Positions 56,697 to 64,000 of a stretch of 64,000 bases of DNA are shown piece after piece. The notes beneath the pieces are model-generated. The model was not told the DNA's origin. It was given only the letters and a program-made list of their open reading frames with translations, and did not search any database. This stretch comes from Parasutterella muris (lineage in GTDB: Bacteria > Pseudomonadota > Gammaproteobacteria > Burkholderiales > Burkholderiaceae_F): the NCBI RefSeq assembly GCF_009767915.1, contig NZ_WSRP01000004.1, positions 42,739 to 106,738 on the forward strand. Reading direction: 5' to 3'. A program made the translations under genes and the position numbers. Each line of letters opens with the position of its first letter. The stretch's first letter is position 1.

Positions 56697-58026
56697 CAAA
56701 ATTCTTATTCCTCGCTGGATAATTCCGGTCGTGCCCCGAGGCGCAGTTCTTGAAGGACATTTTCTGGCGATCCGGGACGGTCGGATTTCAGCGATCGCTC
56801 CGATCTCGGAATTAGCGGATTTTGAAGCTGACGAAATTGAGCAGCTTGAAAACTGCGCTCTGATGCCCGGCTTAATTAATTGTCATACGCACGCTTCGAT
56901 GAATCTGCTTCGCTGTGTCGGGCCCGATCTGACCACTCCGCAGTGGCTAACCGAGTGCATTTGGCCGATTGAAGGCAAACTGATGAGTCCGGAATTTGTT
57001 TATCAGGGTGCGCTTTTAGGCGGAGCGGAAATGATTCACGGCGGCACGACCATGTGCCACGACATGTATTTTTACGGCGCTGAAGCCGCAAGAGGCCTAA
57101 GGGGAAACGGGCTTCGCGTTGTCGAAGGCGCGTTTGTGATCGGCTTTCCGTCCAAAGAGTACAGCGGAGAGGCGCAGTGTCTTCAGGGCGCGGAAAAGCT
57201 CTTTGCGTCAGCCGCCGACGATGATCTTCTCAGTATTAATTTAGCGCCGCACGCGCCCTACTCTGTTTCCAAAGAAGCGCTTCAGGCATCGATGCAACTT
57301 GCGCAAACGCTTGACACCACATGGCAGATTCATCTGTCGGAGACCGATGAAGAGCGCGAAAACGCCATCAAAGCGTTCGGATGCTCACCGGTGGAATACT
57401 TATCTCGGATCGGCTGCTTAAATGAGAGCACGGCAGCGGTTCACTGCGTAAGTCTTTCAGATCGTGATATTGAGATTTTGAGCAAATCAGGTGCAAGCGT
57501 TATCCATTGTCCGGTAAGCAATATGCGGCTTGGATGCGGCGCGAGCCCGGTCGCCAAACTGCTTGAAGCGGGCGTCAATACGGCGCTTGGCACAGACGGA
57601 GCCGCCAGCGCGTGCACGTTAAGCATGTTTGAGCAGATGCGCACAGCCGGGATGATTGCCAAAGGATTTTCCAAGGATCCGTGCGCGCTGAATGTAAATC
57701 AAATTATCGAAATGGCAACAATAAACGGGGCCAAAGCGCTAAAATCTGATGAGCGGGTCGGCTCTCTCGAGATCGGGAAGGATGCCGACCTAATTGCCAT
57801 TGACTTGTCACGGTTTGTAACCGTGCCCGTTTTGGATGTTTTATCCTGCCTTGTTTACGCGGTTGAAGCACAATGCGTATATCAGGTTTGGGTTAAAGGC
57901 GGATGTGTTGTGAAAAAACAACATAAATCCGCACAAAAATCTGATCTCGGCGAGTTACTGACAAAAAGTGACTTAATGTCGTGGCAGAATAGGGTGTGTG
58001 AGATACTACAGGACGGCTCTCGATGA
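56686..58026 (+). CDS. mtaD: 5'-methylthioadenosine/S-adenosylhomocysteine deaminase-like amidohydrolase
   Basis: The 446-residue TRZ/ATZ-family amidohydrolase keeps the deaminase metal set: H67 and H69 in GLINCHTHASMNL, H216 in WQIHLSETDEE (with Glu219), H253, and D304 in LGTDGAAS; HCPVSNMRLG is typical of MTA/SAH deaminases. It would turn methylthioadenosine or S-adenosylhomocysteine into the inosine form, clearing SAM by-products. The ATG at 56686 overlaps the HigA-type gene by 11 bases with only a weak ribosome site, so coupled translation is likely. Other substrates of the superfamily are possible. Confidence 0.85.
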   Translation: MKADKILIPRWIIPVVPRGAVLEGHFLAIRDGRISAIAPISELADFEADEIEQLENCALMPGLINCHTHASMNLLRCVGPDLTTPQWLTECIWPIEGKLMSPEFVYQGALLGGAEMIHGGTTMCHDMYFYGAEAARGLRGNGLRVVEGAFVIGFPSKEYSGEAQCLQGAEKLFASAADDDLLSINLAPHAPYSVSKEALQASMQLAQTLDTTWQIHLSETDEERENAIKAFGCSPVEYLSRIGCLNESTAAVHCVSLSDRDIEILSKSGASVIHCPVSNMRLGCGASPVAKLLEAGVNTALGTDGAASACTLSMFEQMRTAGMIAKGFSKDPCALNVNQIIEMATINGAKALKSDERVGSLEIGKDADLIAIDLSRFVTVPVLDVLSCLVYAVEAQCVYQVWVKGGCVVKKQHKSAQKSDLGELLTKSDLMSWQNRVCEILQDGSR

Positions 58027-58121
58027 CGTTCCGGTGGTAAGCACTCGGAACGCATTACGGCCGTTTCCTGAAAATGCCGTATCATATTGTGTGGTTTTAT
58101 CTGCATCAAAAGAGGAAAATG

Positions 58122-58757
58122 ATGAATACAAAGACAAAATTGGGACTGCTCGTTGCTTCTGTTGCAATGGCCGCTTCCGGAGCTGTTTGCGCAGCTGTTG
58201 CCCCTGCCAACCCCTATGTTCAGGCAGCCGGACAAACTCTTATGACTAACTTCGGTCTGTGCGTCCGCACAGGCTACTGGACTCCGGCTCTTGCCGAAGC
58301 TCAGGGCGCTCTTGGCCAGAACTGCCAGTGCGACACTGACATCATCAAATGCGAAGCCGGCGCTGAAAGAATTACTCTTTCCGCTGACACACTGTTCGCT
58401 TTTGACAAAGCCGTTCTGAAACCCGAAGGCGTTGCCAAACTGACAGAACTCACAAGCCGCATGTCCGGCCTGACACTCGACGTCGTCATGATCGACGGCT
58501 ATGCTGACCGTATCGGCGGTGCTGCATACAACCAGAAACTGTCTCAGCGCCGTGCTGACGCTGTTAAGACATTCCTTGCCGAACACGGTGTTCCTGCCGC
58601 TCGCATCCACGCTGAAGGCAAAGGCCAGGCTGACCCTGTCGTCAACTGCCCGAACCCGTCCGCCAAGGGCGAAATCAAGACATTCAAACAGCTTGTTGAA
58701 TGCCTGCAGCCGAACCGTCGTGCCGTTATCGAAGTTAAGGGCACACGCAACAAGTAA
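58122..58757 (+). CDS. ompA: OmpA-family peptidoglycan-binding outer-membrane/periplasmic protein
   Basis: The 211-residue product has a Sec signal (about 1-24) and a short region with four Cys (47, 68, 70, 77) that could form disulfides. An OmpA C-terminal domain follows from about 84: TLFAFDKAVLKPEG, DGYADRIGGAAYNQKLSQRR and ADAVKTFLAEHGVPAARI. There is no room for an eight-strand barrel; it resembles the small OmpA proteins next to gyrA/ubiG in Betaproteobacteria. The start at 58122 is five bases after AGAGGA. A strong terminator follows. Confidence 0.93.
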   Translation: MNTKTKLGLLVASVAMAASGAVCAAVAPANPYVQAAGQTLMTNFGLCVRTGYWTPALAEAQGALGQNCQCDTDIIKCEAGAERITLSADTLFAFDKAVLKPEGVAKLTELTSRMSGLTLDVVMIDGYADRIGGAAYNQKLSQRRADAVKTFLAEHGVPAARIHAEGKGQADPVVNCPNPSAKGEIKTFKQLVECLQPNRRAVIEVKGTRNK

Positions 58758-58774
58758 TTGCTAATTCACTTGTG

Positions 58775-58805
58775 AAAAAGGGGCCTTTAGGCCCCTTTAT
58801 TTTTG
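58775..58805 (+). terminator. Intrinsic terminator after ompA, abutting the gph start
   Basis: AAAGGGGCC (58777-58785) pairs perfectly with GGCCCCTTT (58790-58798) around TTTA, followed by ATTTTTG. The gph ATG begins at 58808, two bases after the T-run. Confidence 0.9.
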
Positions 58806-58807
58806 TC

Positions 58808-59455
58808 ATGACACCTCAGACCTATCTTTTTGACCTAGACGGTACCCTGCTTGACTCCGCGCCTGATCTTGCCGCGGCGGCCAACCATCTCAGAGAAGTT
58901 CGGCATCTTGAGCCGCTTCCCTTTGAAGTGCTTCGCAAGACCGCTTCGAGCGGCGCGCGCGGGCTTCTCGGCGCGGCCTTCGGCATCAAACCGGAAGATC
59001 CCGGCTATAAAGCGCTCGCAAACGAATTTCTGGACTACTACCAGGAACATATGACGGACCACGCAGAGCTTTTTGCAGGCATTCTCGAGCTCATCAATTC
59101 GATTGAGGCAAAGGGCTTTGCCTGGGGCATCGTCACCAATAAGCACGCTCGTTTTGTGCTGCCGCTGATTGAGCATCTCAAACTTACGCCCGGCGCGGTA
59201 GTCTGCGGCGACACGCTCAGTGTGAGCAAACCGCATCCGGAGCCGATCATTCACGCGCTTCGTCTTCTTCAGAAACCGGCCGAATCTGCGGTATATGTCG
59301 GAGACGACCTGAGAGACATTCAGGCTGCGAATTCCGCTCATGTATTTTCCATTGCCGCTCAATGGGGCTATCTCGGCTCTCCCGTTGGTGTCGAGGAGTG
59401 GAAAGCGGATGCGATCGTGCGCAATCCGAGTCAAATCTTGGAAATTAACATCTAG
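58808..59455 (+). CDS. gph: Phosphoglycolate phosphatase (HAD family)
   Basis: Gph removes phosphoglycolate arising from DNA repair or oxygenation. The 215-residue HAD protein has the nucleophile motif FDLDGTLLDSAPD (D9, D11), the conserved Thr in GIVTNKHARF, the Lys in SVSKPHPEPI, and the GDDLRDIQAA acidic motif. The only family-compatible start is the ATG at 58808, which has no Shine-Dalgarno and directly follows the ompA terminator. Expression may need read-through or leaderless initiation. In relatives ubiG usually lies between ompA and gph; it is absent here. Confidence 0.92.
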   Translation: MTPQTYLFDLDGTLLDSAPDLAAAANHLREVRHLEPLPFEVLRKTASSGARGLLGAAFGIKPEDPGYKALANEFLDYYQEHMTDHAELFAGILELINSIEAKGFAWGIVTNKHARFVLPLIEHLKLTPGAVVCGDTLSVSKPHPEPIIHALRLLQKPAESAVYVGDDLRDIQAANSAHVFSIAAQWGYLGSPVGVEEWKADAIVRNPSQILEINI

Positions 59456-59520
59456 CGTCATTCATACTTCTAACTAGCAAGATTCTGCGTGTTGGTTTTT
59501 TATCACGAGGGATAAGAAGT

Positions 59521-62500
59521 ATGAGTAAAAAGATTTGGATTACGACCGGCGTGGCCGCGGCTCTGGCGACTGTCTACACAGCAGGCGGTTTTTGGGGCGT
59601 TCCTTCGGGCATACAGTGGGCTATTAAGAAGTATGCAGAGCCGTTTACCGACCGCAAAATCACGCTTGACGAGGTCAAATTCAATCCTTTTACACTGCAG
59701 CTGACCGCCAACGGCCTGAGGATCCAAAAAGAAGGAGAACCGCAGGCCTTTATGGCGCTGAAGTCCCTTGACACAAAGCTCAACTGGAAATCGCTCGTCA
59801 AATTCTCTCCGATTGTGGATCATGTCACGCTCGACGGTTTTGAAGCCAACATCATCCGCACGGGCCTTGACACTTTTAATTTCAGCGACATCATCAACAA
59901 GATCGCCAAAATGCCCTCAGACAAAGATGAGGACAAGAAAAAGGATGATGATCCGGTCAGATTTGAAATTGATAATGTTTCTCTGATCAATTCCTCCATC
60001 ACGCTCGATGACAAGTTCAGAGATAAGGTCGACAAATTCACCGACATCAACTTAGCGGTTCCTCTGATTTCGAATTTCAAGACCGAGGTGGACAACCCGA
60101 CGCAGCCGAAGCTTCAGTTCAACTTTAACGGCGAGCCCTTCTCGATTAACGCTTCAAGCGAACTCTTTGTTCCCTCGCTCAAGACCGGTGTCGACTTCAC
60201 TCTCAGAGGGCTCAACCTTGAGAACGCCGCTTCTTTTAATCCGATACCGCTGAACGCGAAGGTCACATCCGGCACGATGGATGCCGCCTTGAATCTTGAC
60301 TTTGCCAAGACTGTCGATCAGCAGGAAGGCTATCTGAGACTCAGAGGCACATTAAAGATTCTGAACCTTTCGATTCAGGATGATCTTGACGCCAACGGCT
60401 ATCAGATCGCGAACTTCCGTGAAATCAACATCAATCTGAAAGAGTTCTCTCTATTCAGGCAGATTCTTGAGCTTGGCGAAGTACAGTTTCAGGAACCGAA
60501 ATTTGAAATTATCCGTACGGCCAAAGGCATTAATGCGGCTGAGCTTGCCACTCATATTCTGAAAGACGCAAAACCCGAAGAAAGCGCCGGAGCTGCCAAC
60601 TCTGAAGCCGTCAGCGAGGAAAAGGCTCCTGAGGCAAAACCGACAGCTGCGGGCAAGGAAGTAAAACCTGAAGCCGCTAAGTCGGAAGAAACCAAGGCAG
60701 AACCGACAGAAAACAATGCGGCCGCACCGACTGAGACACCGCCGGAGACAGCGCAGACGAAACCCGCGAAGCCTGAGGAAAAAGCTAAAGAAGCTTTGCC
60801 TGAGAAGGCTTCAGAAAGCTCGACAGAAATGACGCCTCAGAAGGAAGCGGCTCTGAATATGCTGATGCGTTCGGCTCACGCTGCCGAATCAACACCTGAG
60901 GCACCCACTGCCGGCGCGGAATCGAGCAAGACAGCGGAAACCTCCGAATCCGGCAGTACTGGTGCAGGAGCCGTTCCGACTGAAGCTCCCACGCCGAATG
61001 AAATCGAGCCCAAGAGTGAGGAAGCTCAGTCAGACGTAAATCATGACAAACCATCCATCGCGGACAAAGGACCTAACGCGCAGGAGGACCCCGGCTGGAA
61101 GTGGAGTGTTGAGAAAGCGAGCATTCGCGGAGGCACGGTCCATTTCTCTGACAAGACGAACGGCTTTGATCATGACGTCACAAACATCAACGCTTCAGTG
61201 GCTTCGCTGAACGCGCAGCCCGGAAACAAGAGCGACATCAAGGCTTCTCTTGATGTGCTTGAGGGCAGCATTACCGCCGAAGGTACGCTTGATTTAACGC
61301 CTCTTGATCTTGAGCTGAATCTCGGTACAAAAGATCTTTCCGTTCCGAAGCTCTCGCCCTACATTCAGGAGTTCTCCGCCGCCAAGATCGCAGGCGGTAA
61401 ATTCTCGAGCAGCGGCAAGTTCAGCCTGAGCATGAATGAAGAGCTGAAGTTCAATTACAGCGGTGAGGCAGGTCTGAGCGGCGCTGTGATTCATGAGCCG
61501 AACGGCTCTCAAGCGCTTTCCGTCGCGAGTGCCGAAGTCAAAGGCATCGACGTTTCCGGCCTTTCGCCGATCAACGTCAAGATTGCTGATATCAATATCG
61601 CAAGTCCGAACGTCAAGGTTATTCGTGAAAAAGACAATTCAATCAACTTAATGACGCTTGCCGAGCCGGGCAGAAAGCCTTCCGCCTCTGCTGCTGCGGT
61701 GAAACCGGCGCCAGCCAAAGCCTCTTCGTCTTCATCAGCTCCGCTTGGCTGGCAGATCGGCAGGATCAGCCTGAGCGGAGGCTCTGTCGACTTTACCGAT
61801 GCAACGAACGGATTCCACAAAGTCATCTCCGCGATCAACGCCTCGGCCGGTCCGATCAGTAACAATTTATCTGCGCAGACCGCGGTCAGCGCGAACATGA
61901 ACATTATCGGCGGGCATATCGGCGCGAGCGGAAATCTGGTGATCAGCCCGTTCAAGACCAGTTTGGACGTCACTACGAGCGCGCTGTCCATTGCCGATCT
62001 GACGCCCTATATCTCTCAGTATTCCGGCGCCCACGTGACCAAAGGCACCTTCTCCAACAAGGGCAAAGTCACGCTTTCCACCGCAACTGATCCGATCAGC
62101 TTCAGCTACAACGGTTCAGGCGACGTAAGCAATCTTAACGTCACGACGGCAAAGGGTGAACCGGCCGCATCGCTTACCAAGCTCAGTGCTTCCGGCGTCA
62201 GCATCAGCGGCCTTTCTCCGCTTCAAATCAACATTAATTCGCTGACGGCGTCTAATCCGAGCGTCACGATTGTCAGAGCGAAGAACGGCGCAATCAATCT
62301 TGCCTCTTTAGCGGATCCGGGCGGAAAAGCGGCGCCTGCTTCCAAACCCGCAGAAAAACCCGCCAAGAAAACCGGCAAAAAGGCTAAGTTCTCTTCGCCC
62401 ACTGCCGATCTGCCCGCAATGACCATTAGCAAAGTGGTTCTGAGCGCCGGTCGCGTTCGCTTTACAGATAATTCCGTCTCACCGGTATTTAACATTACCG

Positions 62501-63558
62501 CCAACAAGATCGACGGCAGCATGACCGGTTTCTCGACAGCGAAGAACTCGAAAGCGAACGTTGACGTACATGGTTCGCTAAACGGAACCCCGATGACTCT
62601 GAAAGGCACGGTAAATCCGTTTGCATCCAATCTGACCGTCGCGATGCAGGGCTCCGTACAGTCGCTGTCGCTTCCCACCTTCTCTCCGTTCTCTGCTGAA
62701 TTTACCGGTTACCCGATTGTCCGGGGGCAGATTACCTACAACGGTTCCCTTGATGTTCACAAAGATGAAGTGAAATCAGAGAACAACATGGTCATCAACA
62801 AACTGGAATTCGGCAATGAGATACCGAATGCCAAGAACACGATGCCTGTCGGGCTGGCAGTTTCCCTGCTCCAGGACAGAAGCGGTCAGATTGACTTGAA
62901 CATTCCGGTAAGCGGATCTCTGAATGATCCGGAGTTCTCGATTGGCGGAATCATTGTCAAAGTCATTGCCAACTTGATTACCAAAGCGGTGACTGCGCCG
63001 TTCGCTCTGATTGGTTCGATGTTTGGCGGCGGTGACGCAGACCTTCATAATCTCGCCTTTGACGCCGGCACAGCCAAACTGAGTCCGAAGACGGTTGACG
63101 CATTGAAGGTTGTGGCCAAAGCGATGAGTGAGCGCCCGGGCATCAAGATTCAGATCATGGGTATCGCCGATGACAAGCAGGACACTCAGGGGCTGAAGGA
63201 GAGCCTGCTGATGCGTTCGATGCGCTATGCCATTTATCGGGATTCAACTGCCGCAACAGACATGAAGCAGCTTACGCCGGTGCAGATTAGTCAAGCGATT
63301 AAAGCGCTTTACAGCGAATCGGAAATTCCGGACAAGCCAAAGCTTACGGACGTACAGCAGATGCATCAGTTCCTGCTGGAGCATCAGCGTGTTGCGACCG
63401 CGGATTATGTATCGCTTGCGCAGAGGCGCGCGGATGCGGTCAGGAACTATCTGATCAATGTTGAGAAGATCAATCCGGATCGTTTGTTTATCGTTTCTCC
63501 GCAGGATCAAAAAGGCGACACAAAGGTTCCCGGGGTCGCTTTGGGTCTTCAAAATTGA
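59521..63558 (+). CDS. Large DUF748/AsmA-like envelope protein with C-terminal OmpA-like domain
   Basis: The 1345-residue product has one N-terminal helix (about 6-24), then KKYAEPFTDRKITLDEVKFN, typical of DUF748. DUF748 belongs to the AsmA/TamB-like group of envelope proteins that form long beta-grooves. A Pro/Ala/Glu/Thr-rich linker fills about 350-520. Three related units follow, starting near 525, 741 and 966; the first two share xIxGGxVxFxDxTNGF and INAS motifs. A gap-spanning VGLAVSLLQDRSGQIDLNIP segment precedes the OmpA-like end (about 1173-1340; LAFDAGTAKLSPKTVDALKV and QRRADAVRNYL). A lipid-transport or envelope-integrity role is inferred only. Confidence 0.85.
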   Translation: MSKKIWITTGVAAALATVYTAGGFWGVPSGIQWAIKKYAEPFTDRKITLDEVKFNPFTLQLTANGLRIQKEGEPQAFMALKSLDTKLNWKSLVKFSPIVDHVTLDGFEANIIRTGLDTFNFSDIINKIAKMPSDKDEDKKKDDDPVRFEIDNVSLINSSITLDDKFRDKVDKFTDINLAVPLISNFKTEVDNPTQPKLQFNFNGEPFSINASSELFVPSLKTGVDFTLRGLNLENAASFNPIPLNAKVTSGTMDAALNLDFAKTVDQQEGYLRLRGTLKILNLSIQDDLDANGYQIANFREININLKEFSLFRQILELGEVQFQEPKFEIIRTAKGINAAELATHILKDAKPEESAGAANSEAVSEEKAPEAKPTAAGKEVKPEAAKSEETKAEPTENNAAAPTETPPETAQTKPAKPEEKAKEALPEKASESSTEMTPQKEAALNMLMRSAHAAESTPEAPTAGAESSKTAETSESGSTGAGAVPTEAPTPNEIEPKSEEAQSDVNHDKPSIADKGPNAQEDPGWKWSVEKASIRGGTVHFSDKTNGFDHDVTNINASVASLNAQPGNKSDIKASLDVLEGSITAEGTLDLTPLDLELNLGTKDLSVPKLSPYIQEFSAAKIAGGKFSSSGKFSLSMNEELKFNYSGEAGLSGAVIHEPNGSQALSVASAEVKGIDVSGLSPINVKIADINIASPNVKVIREKDNSINLMTLAEPGRKPSASAAAVKPAPAKASSSSSAPLGWQIGRISLSGGSVDFTDATNGFHKVISAINASAGPISNNLSAQTAVSANMNIIGGHIGASGNLVISPFKTSLDVTTSALSIADLTPYISQYSGAHVTKGTFSNKGKVTLSTATDPISFSYNGSGDVSNLNVTTAKGEPAASLTKLSASGVSISGLSPLQININSLTASNPSVTIVRAKNGAINLASLADPGGKAAPASKPAEKPAKKTGKKAKFSSPTADLPAMTISKVVLSAGRVRFTDNSVSPVFNITANKIDGSMTGFSTAKNSKANVDVHGSLNGTPMTLKGTVNPFASNLTVAMQGSVQSLSLPTFSPFSAEFTGYPIVRGQITYNGSLDVHKDEVKSENNMVINKLEFGNEIPNAKNTMPVGLAVSLLQDRSGQIDLNIPVSGSLNDPEFSIGGIIVKVIANLITKAVTAPFALIGSMFGGGDADLHNLAFDAGTAKLSPKTVDALKVVAKAMSERPGIKIQIMGIADDKQDTQGLKESLLMRSMRYAIYRDSTAATDMKQLTPVQISQAIKALYSESEIPDKPKLTDVQQMHQFLLEHQRVATADYVSLAQRRADAVRNYLINVEKINPDRLFIVSPQDQKGDTKVPGVALGLQN

Positions 63559-63583
63559 TAGGGCGATGAATTTTATGTAAAAT
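63555..63583 (+). promoter_or_regulatory. Sigma-70 type promoter of ssrA
   Basis: TTGATA (63555-63560) and TAAAAT (63578-63583) are exactly 17 bases apart. The expected start near 63590 is 7 bases before the mature tmRNA 5' end. The -35 overlaps the stop codon of the DUF748 gene. Confidence 0.75.
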
Positions 63584-63596
63584 GAAAGATTCCTGT

Positions 63597-63962
63597 GGGG
63601 GCGACATGGTTTCGACAGGGGCAATGAGGTAATTGGACGCGTGCCGAGGTGTAGTTTCCTCGCTAAACCACTTACAAAAATATAAACGCCAACGATGAGC
63701 GTTTCGCTCTCGCCGCCTAAGTCCGGTGAGACGCTGCAACCGGTTTGCTCTTAGACCGGGTCGGGAAACCGACAGCAGCGACATAGCATAAGAGCTAGTC
63801 TCCGATGGAGTTGTGACGTCGGAGGCGAAACAAAGCAACTGGCCGGCAACTGGCATCGCTAGTTTGCAGGGTTGTCGGTAAGATCTAAATGAATTAGATA
63901 CGCACGTAGAGGCTGTTGCTGATAGCTTTTGGACGCGAGTTCGATTCTCGCCGCCTCCACCA
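63597..63962 (+). ncRNA. ssrA: Transfer-messenger RNA
   Basis: The 5' end GGGGGCGACATGGTTTCGAC and the 3' end TTCGATTCTCGCCGCCTCCA followed by CCA form the tRNA-like domain, with encoded CCA. The mature length is about 366 nt in one piece, so it is not the permuted two-piece form. The resume region at 63688-63720 encodes the tag. tmRNA with SmpB rescues stalled ribosomes and tags the nascent peptide for proteolysis. An upstream promoter is visible. Confidence 0.97.
63688..63720 (+). other. tmRNA tag reading frame (ANDERFALAA)
   Basis: From GCC at 63688 the frame reads A-N-D-E-R-F-A-L-A-A and stops at TAA 63718-63720. The LAA end is the ClpXP degron. From memory this is the tag found in Bordetella-like Betaproteobacteria. 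Confidence 0.93.
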
Positions 63963-63965
63963 TTT

Positions 63966-64000
63966 TAAATTCCCAGAACGTCGGAAGATGACTGGGATTT
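63966..64000 (+). terminator. Terminator of ssrA (cut by window end)
   Basis: TCCCAG (63971-63976) pairs with CTGGGA (63992-63997), with an AAA/TTT extension after a one-base bulge. The T-run begins at 63998 and would continue past the window. Confidence 0.65.

Noticed and set aside
63900..63962. tRNA-like 3' end considered as a separate tRNA gene.
   Set aside because: It lacks an anticodon arm of its own and pairs with the 5' end at 63597; it is the tRNA-like domain of tmRNA.

Overview
The window is a dense, mostly housekeeping stretch of a betaproteobacterial chromosome. It most resembles Burkholderiales of the family Sutterellaceae (Sutterella/Parasutterella-like gut bacteria). This rests on gene order and protein similarity recalled from memory, not on a search. 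The supporting signs are the block gyrA-serC-pheA-hisC-tyrA-aroA-cmk-rpsA-ihfB-lapB, an ffs gene beside dnaX, a tmRNA tag reading ANDERFALAA, an exported L-asparaginase, and a Tat-exported S-/N-oxide reductase. I see no insertion sequence, prophage, CRISPR array or rRNA.

Layout. 1-1007: the end of a cyclase-family gene, then a small Lys-rich coiled-coil gene and a DUF805 membrane gene, followed by about 500 bases without a clear gene. 1.5-14.3 kb, mostly minus strand: yajC-secD-secF (protein export), queA-tgt (queuosine), greB, ftsH, dnaE and rlmE, with yhbY divergent. 14.9-21.6 kb, minus: greA, then carA-gmhA-carB-argF, where the heptose isomerase gmhA sits between the two carbamoyl-phosphate synthetase genes. 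21.9-26.2 kb, plus: tal, then gmk-rpoZ-spoT. 26.3-30.7 kb, minus: ansB, then an SsuABC/TauABC-type ABC importer preceded by a possible 46-codon ORF and an intrinsic terminator. 30.9-34.2 kb, minus: dnaX-ybaB-recR and the 4.5S RNA. 34.4-39.9 kb, plus: trxA, rho, rpmE2, an ArnT-like membrane glycosyltransferase and a MATE exporter. 39.9-42.9 kb: an FMN-binding secreted protein and a TorA/DorA-type molybdoenzyme, divergent around a Fur-box-like site. 43.0-56.2 kb, minus: htpX, then the long lapB-to-gyrA block. 56.4-64.0 kb, plus: an orphan HigA-type regulator overlapping an MTA/SAH deaminase gene, an OmpA-family lipoprotein-sized protein, gph, a 1345-residue DUF748 protein and ssrA (tmRNA).

How it fits together. 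Aromatic amino acid, serine, arginine and pyrimidine synthesis genes sit among replication, transcription, translation and export genes. The metabolic outliers point to an amino-acid-using, anaerobically respiring cell: secreted asparaginase, periplasmic S-/N-oxide reductase, and no ubiG between ompA and gph, where I recall it in relatives. The points most worth following are the reductase/FMN-protein pair with its extra cysteines, the LapB that lacks its membrane anchor, the self-operated HigA/deaminase overlap, and three genes whose start codons directly abut intrinsic terminators.
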